From Modestobacter lapidis (GTDB lineage Bacteria > Actinomycetota > Actinomycetes > Mycobacteriales > Geodermatophilaceae), in assembly GCA_019779905.1 (NCBI GenBank), contig JABAKE010000022.1, positions 1 to 55,236 of the forward strand: 55,236 nucleotides of DNA, written 5' to 3'. Numbering within the stretch: position 1 is the first letter of the stretch; every line of letters begins with the position of its first letter. Under the pieces are notes generated by a model. The model was not told the origin of the DNA, made no database searches, and saw only the letters and a program-made list of their open reading frames with translations. A program made the position numbers and the translations under genes. Below, one piece after another: positions 10,397-21,239 of the stretch.

Positions 10397-10466
10397 AGCG
10401 CACCCCGCGGTCCCGAGTCCCGCCGGGTGGCCGCGGTGCCGACCCGGCCGGCGGCAGGCTGACGCG

Positions 10467-11282
10467 GTGCCCACCCGGGGAGACGGACCGCCGGCCGGCT
10501 GGCGCGCGCTGACCGACCTGGTGCTGCCGCGCACCTGCGCCGGGTGCGGCGTCCCGGGCTGCGACGTGTGCCCCCGCTGCGGCCGCTGGCTCACCGCCCC
10601 GCGGCTGGCCGCGCCGCGCCGGCACCCGCCCGGGCTGCCGCCGACGGTGGCGGCCGGTCCGTACGCGGGGCCGGTCCGGCCGGTCGTGCTGGCGTTCAAG
10701 GAGCACGGTCGCGCCGAACTGGCCCGCCCGCTCGGCGCCGCACTGGCACTGGCGGTGACCGTGCTGCTGCGGGCCGGCCCCGACCTGCTTCCGGGGAGCG
10801 GCCCGGTGCTGCTCGTACCGGTGCCCAGCTCGGCGGCGGCCGTGCAGCGGCGTGGTCGGGACCATGTGCGGGAGCTGGCCGGGTGCGCGGCGGCCGAGCT
10901 GCGCGCGGCCGGGGTGCCCGCCCGGCCGCTCCCGGTGCTGCGGCGTGCCCGCGGCACGCGCGACTCCGCCGGGCTGGACGCCCGGGAGCGGCGGCGCAAC
11001 CTCGCCGGGCGGTTCCGGGGCCGGCCGCCGCCCGGAGGGGCGCTCCCGCGCGGCATCCTCGTGCTGGTGGACGACGTCGTGACCAGCGGCGCGACGCTCA
11101 CCGAAGCGGCGCGGGCGCTGGCCGCACTCCTGGCCGCGGGCTTGCCGGCGGGTGGTCCGCCGGGCGCCGGTCGGCAGCTCGGGAACGCACCCGTGGTGGC
11201 CGCGGTCGTCGCGGCGACCCCGCGCCGACCGTTGCAGCCGGCCCACCGGGACCGACCAGCAACCTTCACGGTCCGCAGTTGA
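10467..11282 (+). CDS. ComF-family phosphoribosyltransferase-like protein
   Basis: This 271-residue protein has the ComF layout. An N-terminal zinc-finger-like stretch (CAGCGVPGCDVCPRC) is followed by a type I phosphoribosyltransferase fold with the PRPP loop VLVDDVVTSGATLTEA. In naturally competent bacteria ComF acts in DNA uptake at the membrane; in actinobacteria the role is uncertain. The position between lpqB and the hibernation factor matches Rv3242c. GTG 10467 is 6 bases after CAGGCT, which could be a degenerate -10, so the mRNA may be leaderless. The C-terminal 60 residues are low-complexity and may be disordered. Confidence 0.85.
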   Translation: MPTRGDGPPAGWRALTDLVLPRTCAGCGVPGCDVCPRCGRWLTAPRLAAPRRHPPGLPPTVAAGPYAGPVRPVVLAFKEHGRAELARPLGAALALAVTVLLRAGPDLLPGSGPVLLVPVPSSAAAVQRRGRDHVRELAGCAAAELRAAGVPARPLPVLRRARGTRDSAGLDARERRRNLAGRFRGRPPPGGALPRGILVLVDDVVTSGATLTEAARALAALLAAGLPAGGPPGAGRQLGNAPVVAAVVAATPRRPLQPAHRDRPATFTVRS

Positions 11283-11333
11283 GCTGGTGCCGGTCGGTCA
11301 CGGCTCTGACTGTCGGGGTAACGATTTGGGGGC

Positions 11334-11339
11334 TAGCGT
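11334..11339 (+). promoter_or_regulatory. -10 hexamer of the hibernation factor gene
   Basis: TAGCGT would place transcription start about 28 bases before ATG 11374, leaving a leader that carries the GGGAGG ribosome site. The preceding GGGGTAACG could be part of a stress-sigma-type promoter, but no matching -35 is clear. Confidence 0.4.
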
Positions 11340-11373
11340 CGGTGGATCACAGCCCGCTCAACCGGGAGGTCCC

Positions 11374-12054
11374 ATGGAGATCGTGGTCCGTGGTCGTAAC
11401 GTCGAGGTTCCGGAGCACTTCCGGCAACACGTCGAGGACAAGGTCGGACAGCTCGAGCGGTTCGACGGGAAGTTGATCCGCATCGACGTCGAACTGCTGC
11501 ACGAGAAGAATCCACGCCAGTCCGATCACTGCCAGCGGGTGGAGATCACCCTGCGGGGCAAGGGCCCGGTGGCGCGCGCCGAGGCCTGCGCCCCGGACTT
11601 TTACGCGGCGCTGGAACTGGCCGCGAACAAGCTGGAGAACCGGCTCCGGCGGGCCAACGACCGCCGGCGGGTGCACCACGGCCGGCGGACCCCGGCCAGC
11701 GTGCGGCTCGACGCGGTGCCGCTGGATGCCACCACGCCCGCGGTGGAGGCCGTCGAACGCGACCGGGCGCTCGCCGACGGACCCCACGTCACCGACCTCG
11801 ACGAGCACCTGCCCGGGCAGATCGTCCGCGAGAAGGTGCACCCGGCGATCCCGATGACCGTCGACCAGGCCCTGCACGAGATGGAGCTGGTCGGCCACGA
11901 CTTCTTCCTGTTCGCCTGCGCAGACACCGGCCAGCCGTCGGTCGTCTACCGGCGGCACGCCTACGACTACGGCCTGATCCGACTGGCCGCCCCGATCACC
12001 AGCGCCAACGGCGCCGCCGCGCCGAGCAGTGAGCGCCAGCCGGCGACCGTCTGA
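11374..12054 (+). CDS. hpf: Long-form ribosome hibernation promoting factor
   Basis: This 226-residue protein binds the ribosome decoding region and promotes 100S dimers or stabilises idle ribosomes in stationary phase or hypoxia. The N-terminal RaiA/HPF domain (residues 1-105) starts MEIVVRGRNVEVPEHFRQH. The C-terminal dimerisation domain contains VDQALHEMELVGHDFFLF and YRRHAYDYGLIRL. Strong GGGAGG precedes ATG 11374. A frame-open upstream extension overlaps the ComF gene and is rejected. The position just before secA matches Rv3241c. A near-perfect terminator follows. Confidence 0.95.
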   Translation: MEIVVRGRNVEVPEHFRQHVEDKVGQLERFDGKLIRIDVELLHEKNPRQSDHCQRVEITLRGKGPVARAEACAPDFYAALELAANKLENRLRRANDRRRVHHGRRTPASVRLDAVPLDATTPAVEAVERDRALADGPHVTDLDEHLPGQIVREKVHPAIPMTVDQALHEMELVGHDFFLFACADTGQPSVVYRRHAYDYGLIRLAAPITSANGAAAPSSERQPATV

Positions 12055-12070
12055 CGACAGCCCGTTCGGC

Positions 12071-12100
12071 GGGCCGCCTCCCCGGCCGGGGAGGCGGCCC
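12071..12100 (+). terminator. Strong terminator after hpf
   Basis: GGGCCGCCTCCCC (12071-12083) and GGGGAGGCGGCCC (12088-12100) form a perfect 13-bp stem with a GGCC loop. It lies between convergent hpf and the acetyltransferase gene, and can work in both directions. Confidence 0.85.
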
Positions 12101-12208
12101 GTCGCCGTCCGGCGCTGCGGTCACCCAGGTGGAGCCACCTGCCCGACCGGTGAGCCGCGTCGCGACCCGGCCCACCGATCGGTCCGGCGGCCTCACCTCG
12201 GGTCCGGG

Positions 12209-12787
12209 TCAGTCGCCGGGCAGCCGGGAGAACAGCAGGGCGTCGGCCCAGCTGCCGTCGCGGCGCTGCAGGGCGGCCCGAACCCGGCCCTCCTCGGTGA
12301 ACCCCGCCCTGCGTGCCACGGCAGCCGAGGCGGTGTTGTCGACGTCGACGAACGCGTGCACCCGGGCGGCGCCCAGCCTCAGCGCCCAGGCGGCCAGCGC
12401 GTGCGCAGCCTCGGCGGCGTAGCCGCGCCGGCGGGCCTGCGGCGCCGTCCACCACCCGATCTCCGGCCCCAGCCGGCCGGGGCGCAGGTGCACCCCCGCC
12501 GAGCCGACCAGCTGCCCGGCGGCCTCGATCGCGACCGGCATCCCCAGCCCGTCGGCACGCTCACCCGGTGCCAGCCGGGTCACCCAGTCCGCGGCGTCCG
12601 CACGGGTGTAGGGCGACGGCAGCGCCGGGAGCCAGATCAGCGTCTCCCGGTCCTGGCAGGCGGCGAACACCGCGTCGGCGTCTCCGGCCCGGTGGGGGCG
12701 CAGCGCCAGGCGCTCGGTGCGCACGGTTTCGGTGCGCAGGTCGACGGTGGACAGGTCCGGTTCGGCGGACAGAGGTGGCTGGCTCAC
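12209..12787 (-). CDS. GNAT-family N-acetyltransferase
   Basis: This 192-residue acetyltransferase of the RimJ/RimL type probably transfers an acetyl group from acetyl-CoA to an amine on a protein or small molecule. It starts TERLALRPHRAGDADAVF and carries the acetyl-CoA loop EIGWWTAPQARRRGYAAEA and the late helix NTASAAVARRAGFTEEGRVR, all typical. The substrate is unknown. The start GTG lies 6 bases after GACGAT on the minus strand, a possible leaderless -10. It is convergent with hpf and transcribed in the same direction as the oxidoreductase gene upstream of it. Confidence 0.88.
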   Translation of the reverse strand: MSQPPLSAEPDLSTVDLRTETVRTERLALRPHRAGDADAVFAACQDRETLIWLPALPSPYTRADAADWVTRLAPGERADGLGMPVAIEAAGQLVGSAGVHLRPGRLGPEIGWWTAPQARRRGYAAEAAHALAAWALRLGAARVHAFVDVDNTASAAVARRAGFTEEGRVRAALQRRDGSWADALLFSRLPGD

Positions 12788-12797
12788 CGCGCCATCG

Positions 12798-13190
12798 TCA
12801 GGCGTTGCCGAGCACCCGGTCGACCGATATCTCGATCACCACGCGCGCCGGGTTCTCCCGCGGCGTGCGGTAGCGGCGGGCGTAGCGCGCCTCGGCGTCG
12901 GCCACGGCGGCGGCGTCGTCCCGGACCGCTGCCAGACCCTCCAGGGTCAGCCAGCGGCGCCCGTCGACCTGGCACACCGCGACCCGCTGCTGCCCGGCGC
13001 GCACGTGGCGGGCCTTCTGCGAGCCGCCCGAGGTGATCACCCGGGCCGTACGGGTGGCCGGGTCGTAGGTCACCCCGACCGGGACGACGTGCGGGCTGCC
13101 GTCGGCGCGCAGCGTGGTCAGCGTGGCGAGGTGCCGTTCCTCGAGGAAGGTGAGCGCACCCGCGCCGAGGTCGGTCGGGTCCCTGGACAC
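12798..13190 (-). CDS. PPOX-class F420/flavin-dependent oxidoreductase
   Basis: This 130-residue split-barrel flavoprotein resembles the pyridoxamine-phosphate-oxidase-like, F420-dependent family common in actinobacteria. Typical motifs are [25 protein letters not shown] at residues 14-38 and the C-terminal [19 protein letters not shown]. The start is set to GTG 13190 because TAGCGT lies 7 bases upstream on the minus strand. The longer start at 13199 falls next to that hexamer, and one at 13280 falls upstream of it. Cofactor (F420, FMN or heme) and substrate are not determinable. It diverges from secA. Confidence 0.85.
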   Translation of the reverse strand: MSRDPTDLGAGALTFLEERHLATLTTLRADGSPHVVPVGVTYDPATRTARVITSGGSQKARHVRAGQQRVAVCQVDGRRWLTLEGLAAVRDDAAAVADAEARYARRYRTPRENPARVVIEISVDRVLGNA

Positions 13191-13197
13191 CCCGCGC

Positions 13198-13203
13198 ACG
13201 CTA
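13198..13203 (-). promoter_or_regulatory. -10 hexamer of the PPOX oxidoreductase gene, leaderless
   Basis: TAGCGT on the minus strand is separated by 7 bases from GTG 13190. This spacing puts the first transcribed base at the start codon and decides the start against two upstream candidates. Confidence 0.55.
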
Positions 13204-13299
13204 CGGCCACCCTTCTCGCGCCCACCCTGCCCGCGCCCACCCCGCCGCCCCGCGCCGCACCGGTCCGGTCGGGTGAGCACCCTTGCCCGCTGGTCCGCC

Positions 13300-13305
13300 T
13301 ACGCT
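13300..13305 (+). promoter_or_regulatory. -10 hexamer of secA, leaderless
   Basis: TACGCT is followed after 7 bases by GTG 13313. The intervening GGGGGAC resembles a ribosome site for GTG 13316, so either a leaderless or a very short leader is possible. Confidence 0.5.
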
Positions 13306-13312
13306 GGGGGAC

Positions 13313-16438
<3,126 letters not shown>

Positions 16439-16450
16439 CGGCGACTGCCG

Positions 16451-16509
16451 GAAAGGTCCGGTCACCCCGCACCGCTCCCAGGCTCGCGGCGGGCACCTGC
16501 AACGGGCCT
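16451..16509. repeat. Dispersed palindromic element, copy 3 (diverged)
   Basis: AAAGGTCCGGTCACCCCGCACCGCTCCCAGGCTCGCGGCGGG and a final GGGCC resemble the element family, with mismatches in the outer arms. It lies between convergent secA and the Rv3235-family gene. Confidence 0.55.
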
Positions 16510-16546
16510 GACCCGCGCGCGCTCGGGCGGGCTCGCGCTCGGGTGG

Positions 16547-17152
16547 TCAGCCGACCTGCAGCGCGGTGCACCGCCAGCGCCCGTCGATGCCCTCGAGCCG
16601 CGCGGCGACGGCGTGCGCCCGACCGGCCCGCCGCGCCACGGCGCTCACCTCGGCGACGCCGTCGACCGGCTCGCAGGCCCGCACGGAGGTGACCAGCAGC
16701 GCCGCCGTGCCGTCGGTGCACCAGCGGGGACGCCGGCCGGAGCTCAGCGCGGCGAACAGGGCCGGGGTCACGACCGGCTGGAGCTGGGTCATCGGGCGCC
16801 GGCCGGCGAAGGCCTCGAGGACCAGGGTGACCACCCGGCGACCGGCGGCGGAGGCGTCGGGCAGGTCGGTCCGGCGGGTGAGCGAAGGACCGAAGTCCGG
16901 CTCGGATCCGGCCCCTCGCGCCGGGTCGTCCAGCCGCGGGCGCGGGCCGGGTGGCGGTGCCGGCCGCGAGGGGCGACCGGGCCGGACCAGGGCCACCGGC
17001 ACCCGCGGGTCCTGTACCGGCGGACCGGGGGACCGGACCACGACCAGGTGCAGCGGCCGCAGCGGGTTGGTGACGGCGGCCGGGGTGCCCACCGGCGGCG
17101 GCGCGGCCGGGCCGCCGGCGACCGGCGCGGCCGGGGAGGGGAGTGCGCTCAC
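16547..17152 (-). CDS. Rv3235-family protein
   Basis: This 201-residue protein has a proline/alanine/arginine-rich N-terminal half and a compact C-terminal domain (residues about 105-201) with VVTLVLEAFAGRRPMTQLQPVVTPALFAAL. It ends GRWRCTALQVG. This matches the actinobacterial family typified by M. tuberculosis Rv3235, a gene of unknown function near secA1. The start GTG 17152 overlaps the stop of the upstream LysM gene by 4 bases (GTGA), so the two are translationally coupled. A much longer open frame upstream is out of phase with the LysM gene and is rejected. Confidence 0.8.
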   Translation of the reverse strand: MSALPSPAAPVAGGPAAPPPVGTPAAVTNPLRPLHLVVVRSPGPPVQDPRVPVALVRPGRPSRPAPPPGPRPRLDDPARGAGSEPDFGPSLTRRTDLPDASAAGRRVVTLVLEAFAGRRPMTQLQPVVTPALFAALSSGRRPRWCTDGTAALLVTSVRACEPVDGVAEVSAVARRAGRAHAVAARLEGIDGRWRCTALQVG

Positions 17153-17892
17153 GGCGAGCTCCTGTCGGGGATCGGACGGTCGGGTGGGGAGAGGACCTGC
17201 CCGGGTAGCAGCAGGTCGGGATCCGTGCCGATGACGGCCGCATTGGCCTGCCACCACGCCTGGACGGCCGCGAGGATCGCGGCGTCGTCGACCGCGGCGT
17301 CGGGGGTCGGCGACCGGCCGGCGGCCAGCCAGTCGGCCGCGATGTCCCACAGGCAGTCCCCGCGCAGCACGACCCGGTCGGTCGCCGACGGGAAGCCCTC
17401 CGGCGGTGGCTCGACCGGCGCCTGCGGCCAGTCCGGTGGAGCGCCCCCCACCTGCTCGACGAACGCACCCGTGAGGCCGTCGACCGGGCGGTCGGCCGCC
17501 GCCGTCGCGAGTGCCACGTCCTGCGGCAGGGCAGGGGCGGTGACCAGTGCTGCGGCACCGGTGCTGAGCGTCAACCCGAGGGCGACGGCGGCCAGCCGCC
17601 GGGCACCTGCGGGCAGCAGCGCGACCAGCGCCAGGTCCGCCGCGCGGCCGGCCGCGCCGGGGAGCGTCGAGGCGAGGGTGAGCAGCAGGCCCAGCACGCC
17701 CCAGCCCCAGCACAGCCAGCCGGCCGCCGCGGCCACCGGCACCAGGAGCGCGTCGGGGCCTGCGGTGTCGACCAGGTGCTGGGGGGCGGTGACCGCCCGT
17801 CGGACCTGGCTCGCGTCCGGACCCAGGACGACGAGCGCCCAGGCGGCCGAGGCCATTGCGAGCGCCGTCGCCGTCCACCGGCTCAGTGACAT
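17149..17892 (-). CDS. Membrane protein with LysM-like domain
   Basis: This 247-residue protein starts at ATG 17892 behind a good AGGAGG site. It has hydrophobic segments near residues 5-25, 45-75 and 80-110, so it is probably an integral membrane protein. The C-terminal part (about 165-240) contains RGDCLWDIAADWL and DLLLPGQVL, the start and end marks of a LysM peptidoglycan-binding module. The LysM would face the wall. It is coupled to the Rv3235-family gene and divergent from the 17983 gene across a short AT-richer intergenic region. The exact role is unknown; attachment to peptidoglycan is inferred. Confidence 0.78.
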   Translation of the reverse strand: MSLSRWTATALAMASAAWALVVLGPDASQVRRAVTAPQHLVDTAGPDALLVPVAAAAGWLCWGWGVLGLLLTLASTLPGAAGRAADLALVALLPAGARRLAAVALGLTLSTGAAALVTAPALPQDVALATAAADRPVDGLTGAFVEQVGGAPPDWPQAPVEPPPEGFPSATDRVVLRGDCLWDIAADWLAAGRSPTPDAAVDDAAILAAVQAWWQANAAVIGTDPDLLLPGQVLSPPDRPIPDRSSP

Positions 17893-17982
17893 GTCGACCT
17901 CCTCTTGGTCGACTGACCAAACACCATGAACGACAGCAAACGCAACCAAACGCAAGTATCTGTGGACGGCTAACCTGTCGAC
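17893..17982. promoter_or_regulatory. Divergent intergenic region with palindrome and direct repeats
   Basis: This 90-base region is far less GC-rich than its surroundings. It contains the palindrome TTGGTCGACTGACCAA (17905-17920). It also holds two copies of CAAACGCAA at 17937-17945 and 17947-17955, exactly 10 bp apart, and TAACCT (17971-17976) 6 bases before GTG 17983. The palindrome and the helically phased repeats look like regulator binding sites. Confidence 0.5.
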
Positions 17983-18552
17983 GTGCGCTGGGAGCAGCTG
18001 TTCGCCGATCTGGAGGCGCAGTTCGCTGCCCACTCCCCGGACGACGAGGAGCTGGAGGCGGCGTCCCGTTTCCGGGCCGAGTACGGCCGCCTGCTCCTGA
18101 CCGATCGACTGCGCGGCGCCCGGGGATGGCCGGTCACGCTGACCTGCCGGGGTGCGGGCGAGCTCGGCGGCCGGCTGGTCGATGTGGGCACCGACTGGCT
18201 GCTGCTCACCGACGCGACGGGGCGCGAACTGCTGGTCGCGACCGCGGCGGTGCGGTCCGTCGGGGGGCTCGGGGCGGCCACCGCGCCGCCCGCCGAGGTC
18301 GGGCCGGTGGCCCGCCGGTTGGACCTCCGCCGGGCCCTGCGTGGCCTGGCCCGCGACCGCGCAGCGGTCCAGTGCCTCCTCGACGACGGCAGCGTCCTGG
18401 CCGGGACGGTCGACCGGGTGGGGGCGGACTTCCTGGAGCTCGCCGAGCACCCGCTGGACCTGCCACGGCGCAGGGATGCGGTCACCGGGGTGCGCGCGGT
18501 CGTCCTGGACGCGGTGGCCGCCGTGCGCACCGCCCGCCCGGTGGGGAACTGA
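17983..18552 (+). CDS. Conserved hypothetical actinobacterial protein
   Basis: This 189-residue protein begins RWEQLFADLEAQFAA, then an acidic helix, followed by two similar beta-rich halves. The first, VTLTCRGAGELGGRLVDVGTDWLLL, and the second, VQCLLDDGSVLAGTVDRVGADFLEL, read like repeated Sm-like barrel strands. No catalytic motif is visible. The fold suggestion is my inference. It probably starts leaderless from TAACCT 6 bases upstream. It is divergent from the LysM gene and convergent with the HTH gene. Confidence 0.7.
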   Translation: MRWEQLFADLEAQFAAHSPDDEELEAASRFRAEYGRLLLTDRLRGARGWPVTLTCRGAGELGGRLVDVGTDWLLLTDATGRELLVATAAVRSVGGLGAATAPPAEVGPVARRLDLRRALRGLARDRAAVQCLLDDGSVLAGTVDRVGADFLELAEHPLDLPRRRDAVTGVRAVVLDAVAAVRTARPVGN

Positions 18553-18592
18553 CCTCGGGCGACCGGCCCGGCCAGGTCAGGTCAGTGGACGG

Positions 18593-18877
18593 TCAGTGGG
18601 GCGTCTCGACCGCGGCGTCGTCGGCCGAGCGCTCGCCGGTGGTCGGTCCGCCGGCGGCCGGGTCGTCGGTCAACGCGCCGGCGGTGCCGGCCCGCGCCTC
18701 GGCGTACTTCTGCTGGATGAAGCGCTCGAGCTCGTCCTTCTCCACCCGCCACTGCCCGCGACCGCCGATCTGGATGGCGATGAGCTCCTTGCGGCGGACC
18801 ATCGCGTAGGCCTGGGACCACGAGACGTTGAGGATCTCGGCCACGTCGTCGAGCGTCAGGAACCGCTGGGTCGCCAT
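18593..18877 (-). CDS. Excisionase/MerR-like HTH DNA-binding protein
   Basis: This 94-residue protein has a single helix-turn-helix domain: QRFLTLDDVAEILNVS, WSQAYAMVRRKELIAIQI, then GGRGQWRVEKDELERFI. The order (HTH then a wing with G-G-R-G-Q-W-R) is that of small excisionase/BldC-like regulators kept in most actinobacteria. The C-terminal 30 residues are acidic and probably disordered. ATG 18877 with AGGAG upstream is preferred over a start at 18946. No integrase is nearby, so it is a chromosomal regulator, not a phage excisionase. Confidence 0.85.
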   Translation of the reverse strand: MATQRFLTLDDVAEILNVSWSQAYAMVRRKELIAIQIGGRGQWRVEKDELERFIQQKYAEARAGTAGALTDDPAAGGPTTGERSADDAAVETPH

Positions 18878-19067
18878 CAGGTGTCCGTCTCCTGTCGAAG
18901 GTCCCCGCCAGTGTGTCAGCCGGCCTCGGCCGGCTGGTCGCTCCACCCGAAGGTGTGGACAACCGGTGCGCGTGCGTCCGGAACTCGGTCATGATCTGCC
19001 TCCGCGCCCGGGGTTTCCGGTGCCGCCGATCTCGTCGGCGGGTGCGCCGGTGGATGGGAGCGGATGG

Positions 19068-19883
19068 ATGACCGTGTCGAAGGCTGCACCGCCCGGTGCC
19101 GGCCGCGTGCCCGGCGACGCCCAGCCGGCGCCGGCCGGTCCCCGGCCACGGCGCGTAGGCCCTCCACGGTGGCTGGACCTGCGGCTGGTACTGGGTGTGC
19201 TGCTCGTCCTCGGCTCGGTGCTCGTCGGGGCACGTGTGCTCACCGCTGCCGACGCCACCGTGCCCGTGTGGGCCGCCGCAGGCGACCTGGCCGAGGGCAC
19301 GGTGCTCGCGGCCGGGGATCTGGTCGCCGTCCCGGTGCGGCTGGACGACGTCGCCCAGGCATACCTGGCCTCCAGCACCCGGCCCGAGGGGCGTGTGCTC
19401 GCCCGCGCCGTCCGGACCGGGGAGCTGCTCCCGCGCTCGGCGCTGGACGAACCGACCGGCCATGTGCAACTGGCCCTTCCGGTGCAGGCCGGCTTCGTGC
19501 CGCCGAGCCTGACCCGTGGATCGCTCGTCGACGTCTACGCCCTGGCCGACCCGGTGACCGGCGCGACCGTGGCCGGTGGCGACGTCGACCTCGTCGTGAC
19601 CGCGGCCCCGGTGCAGGCGGTGTCCGGCCGCGGGGAAGGGGTGCTGTCGACCGCCACCACCACCGTGCAGGTCGTCGTATCGATGCCCGCGCGTGATGCG
19701 GCCGGTGTGCTGGCCACCATCGGTGGCCGCGGCCTGGTCGTGGTGGTCCGTGACGACATCGACGGCGGCACGGCCCCGGGAGGTGGCGCCCCCGTCGCGG
19801 GCGCTGTCCCCGGATCCGGTGCTGCCGCAGGATCCGGCTCTGCCGCCGGCATCGGCGCCGGGCCCTCGGGGCCGGCCGGCTGA
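19068..19883 (+). CDS. SAF-domain / CpaB-like protein
   Basis: This 271-residue protein has a proline-rich cytoplasmic N-terminus and one transmembrane helix (about residues 40-62, WLDLRLVLGVLLVLGSVLV). A SAF/CpaB-type periplasmic region follows, with VPVWAAAGDLAEGTVLAAGDLVAVPVRL and GRVLARAVRTGELLPRSAL. The tail is rich in G, A, P and S. CpaB proteins gate the outer face of Flp/Tad pilus machines. ATG 19068 follows GGGAG. It overlaps the CpaE-like gene (TGATG), so the two form a unit, but no pilin, CpaF, TadB or TadC gene is near. Confidence 0.78.
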   Translation: MTVSKAAPPGAGRVPGDAQPAPAGPRPRRVGPPRWLDLRLVLGVLLVLGSVLVGARVLTAADATVPVWAAAGDLAEGTVLAAGDLVAVPVRLDDVAQAYLASSTRPEGRVLARAVRTGELLPRSALDEPTGHVQLALPVQAGFVPPSLTRGSLVDVYALADPVTGATVAGGDVDLVVTAAPVQAVSGRGEGVLSTATTTVQVVVSMPARDAAGVLATIGGRGLVVVVRDDIDGGTAPGGGAPVAGAVPGSGAAAGSGSAAGIGAGPSGPAG

Positions 19884-21160
19884 TGGCACTGAACGTCTTC
19901 ACCGCCGTCACCGGTGCCGCCTGGGAGTCGGAGCTGGTCGGTGCCCTGGACCGTGACGACCACGGGGTCACCGTGGTGCGGCGCTGCGTCGACGTCGCCG
20001 AGCTGCTGGCCGCGGCAGCCACCGGTACCGGGCAGGCGGCGCTGCTGTCGGCCGAGCTGCGGCGCCTCGACGGCGCTGCGGTCGCGCGGCTGACGGCCGC
20101 CGGGGTCGCGGTGGTGGGCCTGGTGGAACCGGGTGACGAGCCGGCCACCGAACGGCTCCGGAAGCTCGGGGTCGGCCGGGTCATCCCGGCGGACTCGTCC
20201 CCGGAGCTCATCGCCCGGACGCTCCGGGAAGCGGTGACCGGAGGGCCGCCGGCCGGCCACGACGTCGCCGACCCCCGGACCGCGCTGCCGGCCCTGGGCC
20301 TGCCCGCCGAACCGGCCGACGGACCGGCGGGCCGCGGGCGGGTGGTCGCTGTCTGGGGTCCGACCGGCGCCCCCGGGCGGACCACCGTGGCGGTGGGCGT
20401 GGCCGACGAGGCCGCCCGGCTGGGTGTCGCCAGCCTGCTGGTGGACGCGGACGTCTACGGGGGTGTGGTGGCCCAGGTGCTGGGGCTGCTCGACGAGTCA
20501 CCGGGGATCGCGGCGGCGGCCCGGCAGACCGGGGCCGGGACCCTCGACGTCCCCGCGCTCGCCCGGCTCGCCTGGTCGGTGCACCCGCGGCTGCGGGTCC
20601 TCACCGGGCTGGCGCGCGCGGACCGGTGGCCGGAACTGCGGCCGGGCGCGGTGGCCGCGGTGCTGGAGGAGGCCCGCCGGCTCGCCGCCCTGACGGTGGT
20701 GGACTGCTCGTTCAACCTGGAGGAGGACGAGGAGCTGTCCTTCGACACCGCCGCTCCCCGGCGCAACGGCGCCACGTTGACCGTCCTCGAGGCGGCCGAC
20801 GACGTGCTGTGCGTGAGCGGTGCGGACCCGGTCGCCCTCCAGCGGGCCGTGCGTGCGCTGGCCGAGCTGCGCGAGGTGCTGCCCGACGTCCAGCCGCGCC
20901 TGGTGGTCAACCAGCTGCGCCGGGGACCGGTGCCCGGCGACCCCCGTGCGGAGATCGCCGCGGCCTTCGAGCGCTTCGCCGGACAGCAGGTCGATACGTT
21001 CCTCCCGGCCGACCGGCGGGCGACCGACACGGCCCTCGCCGCCGGGCGCAGCCTCGCCGAGGTGGCGCCGGGATCGGCGCTCCGCATCGCGCTGCGCAGC
21101 CTGGCCGCCGAGCTGGCCGATGTGCCGGAGCCCGCCCGGCGTCGCCGCGGGCGACGGTGA
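19883..21160 (+). CDS. CpaE/MinD-like P-loop ATPase
   Basis: This 425-residue protein has an N-terminal receiver-like domain without clear phosphorylation residues (about 1-125) and a MinD/ParA-type ATPase domain (about 148-410). The deviant Walker A reads VWGPTGAPGRTT, and SLLVDADVYGGVV and LTVVDCSFNL follow. CpaE-like proteins position or regulate Tad/Flp pilus machinery. It overlaps the upstream CpaB-like gene by 1 base. The tail PARRRRGRR is basic and may touch membrane or DNA. With no other pilus genes in sight, the pair may serve another envelope-linked job. Confidence 0.8.
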   Translation: MALNVFTAVTGAAWESELVGALDRDDHGVTVVRRCVDVAELLAAAATGTGQAALLSAELRRLDGAAVARLTAAGVAVVGLVEPGDEPATERLRKLGVGRVIPADSSPELIARTLREAVTGGPPAGHDVADPRTALPALGLPAEPADGPAGRGRVVAVWGPTGAPGRTTVAVGVADEAARLGVASLLVDADVYGGVVAQVLGLLDESPGIAAAARQTGAGTLDVPALARLAWSVHPRLRVLTGLARADRWPELRPGAVAAVLEEARRLAALTVVDCSFNLEEDEELSFDTAAPRRNGATLTVLEAADDVLCVSGADPVALQRAVRALAELREVLPDVQPRLVVNQLRRGPVPGDPRAEIAAAFERFAGQQVDTFLPADRRATDTALAAGRSLAEVAPGSALRIALRSLAAELADVPEPARRRRGRR

Positions 21161-21205
21161 CCCGACCGACCGACCGACCGACTGTCCGGGCCGGCCGGGG
21201 CGACG

Positions 21206-21211
21206 TAGCGT
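21206..21211 (+). promoter_or_regulatory. -10 hexamer of the acyltransferase gene
   Basis: TAGCGT lies 28 bases before GTG 21240. The leader contains GAGGAGG at a suitable distance, so this gene is leadered, unlike many of its neighbours. Confidence 0.45.
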
Positions 21212-21239
21212 GGGCCATCACGGCAGCGAGGAGGGTCAC

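Noticed and set aside
12798-13280. Longer PPOX oxidoreductase starting at 13280 or 13199
   Set aside because: The extra N-terminus is low-complexity G and R, and it overlaps the -10 hexamer at 13198-13203, which fits a leaderless start at 13190.
16547-17920. Single long minus-strand gene covering the Rv3235-type region
   Set aside because: It would overlap the LysM gene out of frame. The coupled GTGA junction at 17149-17152 splits it into two real genes.
18593-18877. Phage excisionase marking a prophage
   Set aside because: No integrase, att site or phage gene is near. This small HTH type is a normal actinobacterial chromosomal regulator.
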